This document shows positions 28,537 through 37,646 of a stretch of DNA of 45,908 nt, one piece after another (positions within the stretch are counted from its first letter, which is position 1; each line of letters begins with the position of its first letter). The DNA comes from Isotricha intestinalis (lineage: Eukaryota > Ciliophora > Litostomatea > Vestibuliferida > Isotrichidae), in assembly GCA_023807065.1 (NCBI GenBank), contig JAJJLU010003612.1, positions 1 to 45,908 on the forward strand, given 5' to 3'. A model generated the notes under the pieces. That model was not told where the DNA came from and did no database searches. It was given only the letters and a program-made list of their open reading frames with translations. The position numbers and the translations under genes were made by a program.

Positions 28537-31500
28537 ATGGAAGAATATTCAATTTCTTCAATAAGTAATAAAGAAAGTGTAATAGGATATCCTTTAATAA
28601 ATAAAAAACAAATATTATTAGATTGGATAAATACAATAAATGAGCCTTTATGTCTTCTTGTAAATGAAATTCAAGATTTATTAGATGGAAAAGTTTTTAT
28701 TGAGTTATTAAGACATTTTCTTATTTTACAAAATTCAAAAAATTTAATTTCTGAATTAAATTCTAGATTAAAAATTACTGGAAATAATCCTTTTCAAATT
28801 ATCATCATTATTATTGATATTTTTTCTAAAATTTGTAATGATAATGAAAAAAAAATTTTAAATAATTTCAAAAAAAATATTCCTCAGTTTTTCCAAGATG
28901 AAAATATTATTATGGAATTTATTTCTCTTATTAAAAACATTTATGATGAGAAAGATAATAATTCTCAAGATTTGGATTTTACAAATGATTTTGAAGAAAT
29001 GAAAGACAATTTTAATAATGGTTATTTCAAAAAAAATAATTTTCAATATCCTGATAAAGATAATAATTATTATAATGAGAAAAATAAAAAAAATTCAAAC
29101 AGGAACAATTTTGAGGATTCTTTAACTAATAATAATAATCAAAATAATTTTGATGATTATGTTGAAGATGATAGTAATTATAAATTTGTTCAAAATAAAG
29201 ATATGAAAAAAATACAAAATAATGATAACTATAATCAAGGATTGAATGAGAATTATAATAAAAAAGGAAAAATGAATGAAAAATACAATCAAAATAATAA
29301 TGAAATTTATAAAGCAAATACAAATGAAAATTATGATGAAAATTATGAGGAAAATTATAGAGAAAATTATAAAGAAAATTATAAGGAAAACAATAATGAA
29401 AATTATAATGACAATATTAATGAAAATTTTAACGAAGATATAAATGAAGAAGTTATAGAAAACATTAATAAAAATATTAATTATATTAACGAGGAAAATT
29501 TCAATGAATTTAATATTGGAAATTATAATATAAATCAAAATATAAATGAAGAAGATATTAATGAAAATATTATAAATAATATTAATAAAAACATTATTGG
29601 AAATTATAATGAAAATATTCCAGAAGATAATTATCAAAGTTATAATATTGAAAAAAAAAATAAAATTACTAAACAACCCAATAACTTAAATATTAATAAA
29701 AATTTTAATGAATCAAAAGTTCCTAATTGTAATATACCGGTATATAACTTTAATAAAGATTTTATAAATATTAAAAGTCCAAAAGATAAACCTTTAGATT
29801 TCCCAGAATTACCAATTCCAAATTTTTTAGAAAATCCTAATCAACAATTCAATAATAATTATAATAATAATCTAATAGAAAATATTCCACAAAAAAATAA
29901 TGAAATTACCGAAAATAACCCTAAAAGCATTCAAGAAAAACAAAAAAATCAATCAAAAAATTATGGTTTAAATAATAAAAAAAATATTAATAATTATAAT
30001 AATAATGAAAAAAATATTAAACCAAAAAAACAAAATAATCAGTCAAATAAAAATATAGATTTTCCAAAACAAAATTTAGATTCAGATATAGAAGAATTAA
30101 ATTTATTAAGACAAAATATCACAAAACCGAAATCAAAAGAAAAAATAAAAAAAGATGAAAAGCAAATATTAAATAAATCAAATAAGAAGAATTCAAAAAA
30201 TAAAAATTTAATAAAAGAAGAATATCTAAAAGAAGATAATCCTCAAAATTTTATTCCAAATAATATAAGAACAATACCTTTATCTTATCAAAGTAGTTTT
30301 ATTTCAGGAGAACAAAAATCATTAATTAATGAAAAAGACTATTCTTCACAAAGAAATTTAAATAATAATATTTCTGATATTTCAAATTATAATATTTCTA
30401 ATATTTCAAATAATAATAATTATTTAAATCAAAAAAATTATGATATTTCCTCTTTAAAAGTTCAGGAAAAAAAAAATCATAATATATATAGAAAAAAAAG
30501 TCCTTTATATAATAAAAATAAAAGTAATTTATATAGTAATGATAATTCTTTTATTTTACAAACAGAAGAAAATTTTAAAAAAAATTATAATAAAAAACAA
30601 AAAGCAATAATTAATATGACAAGAGGAATTCAATTAATTAATAATAAATTTTATCATGTTGATATAGGTAATATTACTTTTAATTATTTTAAATTTTCAA
30701 GAACAAGTGAACCTATTGTTGAAATTTCATATAATAATATAAATAAATATCAACCTATATCTAAAGGATTTGAAATTAAAAACAATAATAATAATATTGT
30801 TATGAAGAAAAATAATGTTAATAAAAATTATAGTGGGAATAATTCTATTCATAATAGTTATTTTAAAGAAAATAATAGAAATATATCTTATAATAAAGAG
30901 AGAAAATCACCTTCTAATAAAAATTTAAATAATAATTATAACAATAATATAATAAATAATGAAGAAGAATGTAATTATCGAAATTCAACAAATAATTCAA
31001 ACCAAAATAAAAACATCCAAAACAATTATTCAAATTACCCAAATAACACATATGAAATCATTTCAAATAATAACATTAATAATAATAAGAATAATAATTA
31101 TTATAATAATATTAATAATAATATTAATAATAATTATAATAATAATATTAATAATAATATGATTCATAACAACAATAATGGTAATCTATTTAAAATGGAA
31201 CAAAATAATAAAAAAAATAGTTTAAAAACAAGTAATATAACAAATTACACAATTCCTCAACATATAAAAAATAAAATATATTATTGGTTAATAGACTTAG
31301 GTATAATAAAAGAAAAAAAGATAAAAATAGAAGATTTACCAATAATATGTATAAATGGAGTATTATTTTGTGATTTAATTAATAGATGTGAAGGTAAAAA
31401 CGAAATAATAAAAGGAATAATTAGAAAAACAAAAACAAAATCAGACATTCAAGTTAATATAAATAAAGTTTTAGATTATTTAAGAAGTATTGAAAGATTT

Positions 31501-32406
31501 TCTTCAAGACATTTATGGAATAATTCAGAAATTGCAAGAGGAGATAAAAAAATTATTTGGGAATTATTAGAAGATATATGTAATTATTATTCTAAAAATT
31601 TTTCTAAAAATAAAGTTATTAATCGAAGTAGAAGTTCTTTACAAAATAGATTAAATTCTTTTGATAAATTTACTCCTAAAAATTTAAATACTAAAAGTAA
31701 TATTGATACTTTAAATTTAAGTGGAACTCCAATTTCAAATTCAAAATTAAATTTAGATTTTAATGTAAGTAATATTAGTTATGCAACAAGTCCAAATAAT
31801 TTAATTACAAATAATAATAATTCTAATAATAATATTAATAGTAAGAATAATAATAATATTTCTAGTTATAACTCTAAAAGTCAAAATAATAATTTAAAAA
31901 ATAATAACAATATTCAAAAAAAGAAAAATATGTCTTATAATAAAAATGATATTTTAAATGTTTCAAATTATACAAATTCAAATAATTTTAATCATATGAA
32001 TGATAAAGATGAAGAAATGTTTAATTTAAATTTAAACAAACCAATATATAGACAGAAAAAAAATTTAACTTCAAATAATTCATTTAAGTTAATAAATAAT
32101 ATAAAAAATAATAATAGTTCAATAAAAAGAAATAAAAGTGAATCAAAATATAAAAATTTAAATAATAGAATAAATACAACATTATTATCAAATAAAGATG
32201 CAATAAATACAACAATGAATCAATCTTCTTTATCTTATAAAAATAATAATAGTATAAATTCTTGTTTTCTTTTATTTGAAAAATCTACTGCTAAAAGAAT
32301 GAGAAGTGAAATTGGAAGAATTAATAAATATTCTGATTTAATGAAAAATAATAATAATGTTCATCAAGATAATAAAAATAATCTTTTGTTAAATTTAATT
32401 GTTTAA
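28537..32406 (+). CDS. Large Asn-rich protein with calponin-homology domains at both ends
   Basis: The product is 1289 residues. The N-terminus (about 22-125) reads as a divergent CH-type helical domain (LLDWINTINEPL, DGKVFIELLRHFL). The C-terminal part (about 905-1025) is a clearer CH domain: IKNKIYYWLIDLGI, LPIICINGVLFCDLINRCEG, NINKVLDYLRSIERFSSRHL and IIWELLEDICNYY. CH domains bind actin or microtubules. Between them lie about 780 residues of low complexity rich in Asn, Lys, Glu and Tyr, with an ENY-type repeat near 265-290. Similar long CH proteins occur in ciliates and oomycetes. A cytoskeletal cross-linker with a long flexible linker is a reasonable inference. No splice sites are needed. 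Confidence 0.85.
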   Translation: MEEYSISSISNKESVIGYPLINKKQILLDWINTINEPLCLLVNEIQDLLDGKVFIELLRHFLILQNSKNLISELNSRLKITGNNPFQIIIIIIDIFSKICNDNEKKILNNFKKNIPQFFQDENIIMEFISLIKNIYDEKDNNSQDLDFTNDFEEMKDNFNNGYFKKNNFQYPDKDNNYYNEKNKKNSNRNNFEDSLTNNNNQNNFDDYVEDDSNYKFVQNKDMKKIQNNDNYNQGLNENYNKKGKMNEKYNQNNNEIYKANTNENYDENYEENYRENYKENYKENNNENYNDNINENFNEDINEEVIENINKNINYINEENFNEFNIGNYNINQNINEEDINENIINNINKNIIGNYNENIPEDNYQSYNIEKKNKITKQPNNLNINKNFNESKVPNCNIPVYNFNKDFINIKSPKDKPLDFPELPIPNFLENPNQQFNNNYNNNLIENIPQKNNEITENNPKSIQEKQKNQSKNYGLNNKKNINNYNNNEKNIKPKKQNNQSNKNIDFPKQNLDSDIEELNLLRQNITKPKSKEKIKKDEKQILNKSNKKNSKNKNLIKEEYLKEDNPQNFIPNNIRTIPLSYQSSFISGEQKSLINEKDYSSQRNLNNNISDISNYNISNISNNNNYLNQKNYDISSLKVQEKKNHNIYRKKSPLYNKNKSNLYSNDNSFILQTEENFKKNYNKKQKAIINMTRGIQLINNKFYHVDIGNITFNYFKFSRTSEPIVEISYNNINKYQPISKGFEIKNNNNNIVMKKNNVNKNYSGNNSIHNSYFKENNRNISYNKERKSPSNKNLNNNYNNNIINNEEECNYRNSTNNSNQNKNIQNNYSNYPNNTYEIISNNNINNNKNNNYYNNINNNINNNYNNNINNNMIHNNNNGNLFKMEQNNKKNSLKTSNITNYTIPQHIKNKIYYWLIDLGIIKEKKIKIEDLPIICINGVLFCDLINRCEGKNEIIKGIIRKTKTKSDIQVNINKVLDYLRSIERFSSRHLWNNSEIARGDKKIIWELLEDICNYYSKNFSKNKVINRSRSSLQNRLNSFDKFTPKNLNTKSNIDTLNLSGTPISNSKLNLDFNVSNISYATSPNNLITNNNNSNNNINSKNNNNISSYNSKSQNNNLKNNNNIQKKKNMSYNKNDILNVSNYTNSNNFNHMNDKDEEMFNLNLNKPIYRQKKNLTSNNSFKLINNIKNNNSSIKRNKSESKYKNLNNRINTTLLSNKDAINTTMNQSSLSYKNNNSINSCFLLFEKSTAKRMRSEIGRINKYSDLMKNNNNVHQDNKNNLLLNLIV
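29320..29460 (+). repeat. Degenerate 12-bp repeat coding ENYx units
   Basis: Within the CH-domain gene a 12-base unit around gaaaattataaa is repeated about ten times and drifts from ENY(D/E/R/K) to NDN/NEN forms. It is a decaying in-frame minisatellite that built part of the linker. Confidence 0.75.
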
Positions 32407-32577
32407 ATTTTATAATTTAAGTATTTTTTTATATCCAGATAAAATTAGTAAATTTTTAAAAGATTTTTTTATTTTATTATATTATTTTTATGTTAGATTA
32501 TATAATTAATTTTTTATTTTTTGGAATTGTACTTTTATTTCTTTTTCTCTTTTTTTTTGATAAATATTATTTTTCTT

Positions 32578-34719
32578 TTATGACTTTGTTACAAAATGTT
32601 TTTTAGCATATAATTTAATTGGAACTCGAGGAATTATACTTTCATTTAAATTTTCTTTATTAAAACTATTATTTAATTGTTCATTTTTTTCTTCATCTAT
32701 ATCTATATCTTTATTGTTATTTTTATCATTAATTTTCACTTCTTTCTTATTTTTTTTTTTAATTTTTTTCAAACTAAAAATTTTCTTAATATTATTTTTT
32801 TTATTTTTTATTTTACCCTTTTTTTTATTTTTATTTTCTATTTGATTATCATTATGATTCTTATCTTTTTTAATATTATAAATGTATTTTTTTTTATTTT
32901 TATAAATTTTACCAAGATCACTATTTTTTTTACTCCTAATCCTTTTAAAATTAATTAACTTTTTATTATCATTATCATCATTGTTATCAATTCTTTTTTT
33001 CCAAAAAACAATTTCTCCCTTGTTCCAAATTCCATTCATGATTTTTTTTCCACTTTTACTATAATAAATACCTTTTCCATGATTAATATCATTAAACCAT
33101 TCTCCTGATAATTTACTTCCATCAGCATAAAAAATAATTCCAACACCATGTTTACAATCATTTTTAAATTCTCCTTCATAAATTTCTTTCCCAATTTGAT
33201 CCATAAATATTGAAATTCCAATTCCATTTCTTTTTCCTTTTTTCCATTCTCCTTCATAACTTCCATTATTATTATCTTTTAAAAAACCATATCCATGAAA
33301 AATATTATTTTGATATTCTCCTATATATATCATTTTATTTTTTCCAAAACTTTCTTTTCCTTTTATTTTCTCATTATTATTAAAAATTCCTATGAATAAA
33401 CTTTCTGAATTTTTTAATATTCCAAAACCTGAAAATAAATTATTTTTAAATTGTCCAACATATTTTATTTTTTTTTCTATATTTATATATATTCCTCTTC
33501 CTTCTCTTTTGTTATTTAACCATTCTCCGTAATAATATTCTTTTTCTGTTAATTTTGTTATTTCTTTTGTTTTTATAAAAGGATTATTTAATGAAGGAAT
33601 TATATCATATAATGTTTTTATTTCTTTCTTTCTTATTAAATTTAGTATTTTTTTTTCCTTTTCATTTATTAATATTCCTTTATTATTATTTGTTATTATT
33701 ATATTATCATTATTTATTTTTTTTTTCTCTTTATTTTCATTATCATTATTTTTTTCTGTATTTTTTTCTATTATTAATTTATTCTCTTCTTTAATTATTT
33801 TTGATATTGGTTTTTCTTTTTCTATATTTGATTCTTTTGTTTCACTGTCAGTGTAATCAGGAGAATAATCTGATATTAAATTTCCTAATTTAATTTCATT
33901 TATTTCATTTTCATTCTTTATTTTTAATATATTTTTATATTGGAAAAAATCAGATAATTTTTTTCTTATTTTTTCTATTAAAACATTTTGATTTTCTTTA
34001 GAATTTTTTATATTGAAATTTGCTATTGTTTTTAAATTTGCATAATTTACAAATAAATTTACTTTATTTTCTTTATTTTTTTCGTAATTAGAAATTATTT
34101 TTTCAATTAAATAAATTTCTTGTTTGTTTATTTCATTTAAAGTTTTATATTCTTTCTCTATGATATCATTTAAATTTGATTTAATTTCATTTTTTATTTT
34201 TTCTATTTCTTTATTGAATTCTTTCAATTGAGATATTTTTTTTTTAATTTTTTCTATTTTTGAATCCTTAATCAAATAATATTTTTCAGGTATTAATTTT
34301 GTAATATCGAAATCACATCCAATACAAATATTTTTATTTTTAATATAATCAAAGGCAAAAATTTTTTTATTATGAATATTACAATTCTTATCAAAATCAT
34401 TAATTGATATTATTAAATGATTATTTACCTTTAAATGAATTTCAGAACATTTTTTACAAAAAAGTTTTGTACAATTTTTACATAAATTTATTTCTTTTAA
34501 AATTTTTTTACATTCTGAACAATGAAATAAATTATTTTGATTTTTTATAAATGAATTTAAATCTTCTTTTATTATATGACCATTAGTACATTTTGAATTT
34601 ATTAGTATTTGTTTTTTTTCAATTCCAATTGAAATAAATGGGATTTCAAAACATTCAGGACACCTAAATATTGTCTCATTCCTATAATCTTTCATCCTTA
34701 AAAAATTATTTGAGAACAA
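32578..34719 (-). CDS. Zinc-finger (B-box-like) / coiled-coil / MORN-repeat protein
   Basis: The product is 713 residues in three parts. Residues 20-137 are Cys/His-rich, with CxxC pairs at 20/23, 67/70, 80/83 and 88/91 and B-box-like spacing in CKNCTKLFCKKCSEIHLK, then CNIHNKK. Residues 150-270 are coiled coil. Residues 395-575 hold seven to eight MORN repeats such as YYYGEWLNNKREGRGIY, YVGQFKNNLFSGFGIL, SYEGEWKKGKRNGIGI and IYEGEFKNDCKHGVGI. The tail is Lys-rich. MORN repeats bind phospholipids or act as spacers at membranes and cytoskeleton. B-box and coiled coil usually give oligomerisation in TRIM proteins, but there is no complete RING here. The combination suggests a membrane-cytoskeleton scaffold. 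It starts 89 bases from the divergent capping enzyme gene. Confidence 0.87.
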   Translation of the reverse strand: MFSNNFLRMKDYRNETIFRCPECFEIPFISIGIEKKQILINSKCTNGHIIKEDLNSFIKNQNNLFHCSECKKILKEINLCKNCTKLFCKKCSEIHLKVNNHLIISINDFDKNCNIHNKKIFAFDYIKNKNICIGCDFDITKLIPEKYYLIKDSKIEKIKKKISQLKEFNKEIEKIKNEIKSNLNDIIEKEYKTLNEINKQEIYLIEKIISNYEKNKENKVNLFVNYANLKTIANFNIKNSKENQNVLIEKIRKKLSDFFQYKNILKIKNENEINEIKLGNLISDYSPDYTDSETKESNIEKEKPISKIIKEENKLIIEKNTEKNNDNENKEKKKINNDNIIITNNNKGILINEKEKKILNLIRKKEIKTLYDIIPSLNNPFIKTKEITKLTEKEYYYGEWLNNKREGRGIYINIEKKIKYVGQFKNNLFSGFGILKNSESLFIGIFNNNEKIKGKESFGKNKMIYIGEYQNNIFHGYGFLKDNNNGSYEGEWKKGKRNGIGISIFMDQIGKEIYEGEFKNDCKHGVGIIFYADGSKLSGEWFNDINHGKGIYYSKSGKKIMNGIWNKGEIVFWKKRIDNNDDNDNKKLINFKRIRSKKNSDLGKIYKNKKKYIYNIKKDKNHNDNQIENKNKKKGKIKNKKNNIKKIFSLKKIKKKNKKEVKINDKNNNKDIDIDEEKNEQLNNSFNKENLNESIIPRVPIKLYAKKHFVTKS

Positions 34720-34808
34720 AAGTATTTAAATATTATCTTGAATCCCAAATTTAAAAAAAAAATAAAAAATCTAAAAAAACTCAAAAAAATAAAAAAAAAT
34801 ATCAAAAA

Positions 34809-35675
34809 ATGTCTCAAATCCAAATTCCAAACAATATAATATTAAAATCCCTTTATACAAAAACTCTTCCATTACTTTCTCCGAACTACATAAATGATAT
34901 AGTTGAAAACATAACAGAATATATATTAAACACAGATCCAATATATTATAGAAATATAGAAATAGAATCAAAGTTAGGATACTTTGAATTTCTAGGTGAA
35001 AAATCAAAAATATTTTCATTAATTAATGAAACGTTTAAACTTCCAGACATAAAATCAAAAGACTTTTTATATAATTTTAAAGCAACAATTTCACCTTCCA
35101 ATTTTTTTGCAATTTGGAATGCAATTGAAAGAGAAAGTTATATTAAAAATTCAGGAATAATTAGAATTGAACCTTTAAATATTGTTGATAAAATTAATTA
35201 TGATGGAATTAGATTATCTAAAATTTATAAAGAAGGGGAATTTATTAAAAAAGAAATAATAAAAAAAGAAGATAAAGTTAATTTTAATGTTAGAAATTAT
35301 GGAAACGATTTTAGAATTACTTGTTCTAAAGAAATCGAAACTGATTTTAATGAAAACGAGTCTTTTAGATTAACTAGAGATAAATTTAGAGTTAGTTATC
35401 AATTTTCTTTTTTTCAAATTGATTTAACTATTTCTAAAAATTCTTTAGAGCCTGATAATTATTGTTATGAAGTTGAAATTGAAATTAAAAATTTAGATAA
35501 GTTAATAGGAAAAAATAATAATTGGAAATTTGATTTAAAAAGAGTTTTAGTTAGATTTATTGAAAATATTTTAAATTTATATACTGCTATTTTACCTGAT
35601 TGTTATAATTTAATTAGTCAAGAAGAAAACTTTAAAAATTGTTATGGTGATTATTTACAAAATAATATTAAATAA
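34809..35675 (+). CDS. mRNA-capping RNA 5'-triphosphatase, Cet1 type
   Basis: The product is 288 residues. It shows the marks of the tunnel-fold triphosphatases: the first metal-binding strand IEIESKLGYF (50-59, with alternating glutamates Glu51 and Glu53), a basic strand FRLTRDKFRVSYQF and the closing metal-binding strand YEVEIEIKNL (220-229, with Glu221, Glu223 and Glu225). It removes the gamma phosphate of new pre-mRNA so that a guanylyltransferase can add the cap. It is a stand-alone protein without a guanylyltransferase domain, as in fungi and apicomplexans, while animals and plants use an unrelated cysteine phosphatase. The length is short and close to the catalytic core of yeast Cet1. 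Confidence 0.85.
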   Translation: MSQIQIPNNIILKSLYTKTLPLLSPNYINDIVENITEYILNTDPIYYRNIEIESKLGYFEFLGEKSKIFSLINETFKLPDIKSKDFLYNFKATISPSNFFAIWNAIERESYIKNSGIIRIEPLNIVDKINYDGIRLSKIYKEGEFIKKEIIKKEDKVNFNVRNYGNDFRITCSKEIETDFNENESFRLTRDKFRVSYQFSFFQIDLTISKNSLEPDNYCYEVEIEIKNLDKLIGKNNNWKFDLKRVLVRFIENILNLYTAILPDCYNLISQEENFKNCYGDYLQNNIK

Positions 35676-35774
35676 CTTTATTTATTTCATTTTTATTTTT
35701 TATTATTTAAATATATTTTTTTATATTAATAAAATATCAAAAAAGTTTAACGTTAATATTTTATTAGAAATAAA

Positions 35775-37362
35775 ATGGATAATCAAGAAAATAATAGTCA
35801 ATCAACAACAAATATAAATAATTTAGAAAATATATTTTCCCCAATAAAAGAATATAATAATTTAGAAACTCCTCAAATAAAAAGTGAAGGAAAATTTCAA
35901 ATTTTACCTTCTCCTTTAGAAAATTCAATTACTCCTGTAAATAAAATAGATTATAAAATATTAAATCAAAATAATATTATTGATACTCCTAATTTAATCA
36001 GTAATTCAAAAGCTTTTTCTTTTATTTCTAATTCTTCTAATAAAATAAATAACATGAAATTAATGAATTTTGTTCCTAAAAATTTAATGTATGAATTTTC
36101 TCCTTATAAACAAAATATCCCTTTTAACAGTCCTAATAAAAAAATTAATAATAATTACGAAAAAGAGTAAGTTTTAATTTTATTTAATTTTATTTTTTTC
36201 CCATTTTAAATATAGTTTTTTTGCTTCTATTAATTTAATGAAAAAATTCAATGAAGATAATGAAAATGAAAATTTTCACAATAGTTTTACATTTGGAAAT
36301 AGAACAAAACAAAAAAAAATAAATTATAACAATAATGTAAGTATAAGTAGTAAAAATTATAATTCTAAAAATTTGTCATTAAATGAGGAAGAAGAATCTG
36401 AAAATGAAGAAGAAGATATAATATTTGAAGAACTCAAAGAAGAAGAAATAATAAATTTATCGAAAAAATTCCACACCAATAAATTTAAAAAAACTCAAAA
36501 TTATATATTAAATAAAATAAACAGTAATTTAATTGAAATATTTTCTTCACCTCAAAAATCAAATTTAATAACTAAAAACATTATTAACAAAAGCAATAAT
36601 AATAAAATCAAAAATATGAATAATAATAATATAAATGATAAGAAATTAATAGGAATAAAGAACAGTAATAAAAAATTAATATTAAATCCAGAAAAAAAAA
36701 AATTAGAAAAATGCAAATGTAAAAATTCCCAATGTTTAAAATTATATTGTGAATGTTTTTCAAATGGAAGAACTTGTAAAAATTGTGATTGTATAGGATG
36801 TAAAAATAAAATAGAAAATGAAGAAATGAGAAAGAATATATATAATGAAATAATATTAAAAAATCCAAAAGCAATTCAAAAAATAAAATCAATAAAAAGA
36901 AGTTGGACTTGCCATTGTAAAAATTCAAATTGTAAAAAAAATTATTGTGATTGTTTTCAAAATAAAAAATATTGTTCTTCTAAATGTAAATGTATTGATT
37001 GTTTGAATAAAAATTTAAATAATAATAATAATAAAAAAAGAAGAGGACTTGATCATTTTCCAAAAATTAAAAAAGGAAAATCTAAAAAAAAAAATAAAAT
37101 CGATTTAGAAAATTCTTTTGAAAAAATGTATACTCCTCAAAAAAAAAATTATAGAAGTTTTAACAGTGAAATTAAAAATAATGTTTCTACTGCTAATACA
37201 CAATTAATTAGAAGTGATGAAAATAATAATATTAATTGTAATGTTAATATTAATAATGTTTATTCTAGTGAAAATAAAAACAAAAATAATGATAAAAATA
37301 TTTTCAAAAAATTAAATATGGATGATGTTAGTGAAAGTTTGGGAATTTTCAAAAAAAACTAA
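35775..37362 (+). CDS. Tesmin/TSO1-like CXC (CRC) domain DNA-binding protein, two exons
   Basis: The spliced product is 512 residues. Exon 1 is 35775-36166 and exon 2 is 36216-37362 (392 + 1147 nt, divisible by three). Two cysteine-rich CXC repeats lie at about 296-330 (CKCKNSQCLKLYCECFSNG and following cysteines) and 362-395 (CHCKNSNCKKNYCDCFQNK). They are linked by an RNP-type hinge, LKNPKAIQKI. This is the CRC domain of tesmin, TSO1 and LIN54, which binds CHR-like promoter elements (TTYGAA) and controls cell-cycle and germ-line genes. The N-terminal exon has SPIK and FSFIS motifs that recall the N-terminus of plant CPP/TSO1 proteins, supporting the fusion. It lies 99 bases after the capping enzyme. 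Confidence 0.88.
36167..36215 (+). other. 49-nt intron in the CXC-domain gene
   Basis: GTAAGTTTTAA to AAATATAG, phase 2, with a pyrimidine-rich part (TTTTTTTCCC) before the 3' site. Unspliced, the frame ends at TAA one base into the intron (36168-36170). Spliced, GA plus T gives Asp and the frame continues FFASINLMKKF into exon 2. GTAAGT matches the canonical 5' splice consensus. Confidence 0.85.
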
Positions 37363-37646
37363 ATTTATTTATGTTTTAAGTAAACATATGGTCTTCGTGT
37401 AAATTGAGTTTTAATAATAAATAATTGTTTTAAATATGTTTTATTTAAAATATTTCTTATTCTTTTTACAATAACAAGCTAAATTATAATAATTTTTTTA
37501 ATTATTAATTATTTAAAATATAATTAATTTCAATTAAAACATTATGTATAATATTATTTTTTAAAATTAATAATATAATATATATTTATATAAACATTTA
37601 TAAATTTAACAAAAATATTTTTCCTAAAAAAATTATGATTTTTATT

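Noticed and set aside
29300..29460. Possible CRISPR-like or satellite array
   Set aside because: The repeats are in frame, degenerate and have no spacers; they are a coding minisatellite.
29122..29676. 184-codon minus-strand frame inside the CH-domain gene
   Set aside because: It is the antisense of an Asn/Glu/Tyr repeat and reads as Ile/Phe runs; codon structure belongs to the plus strand.
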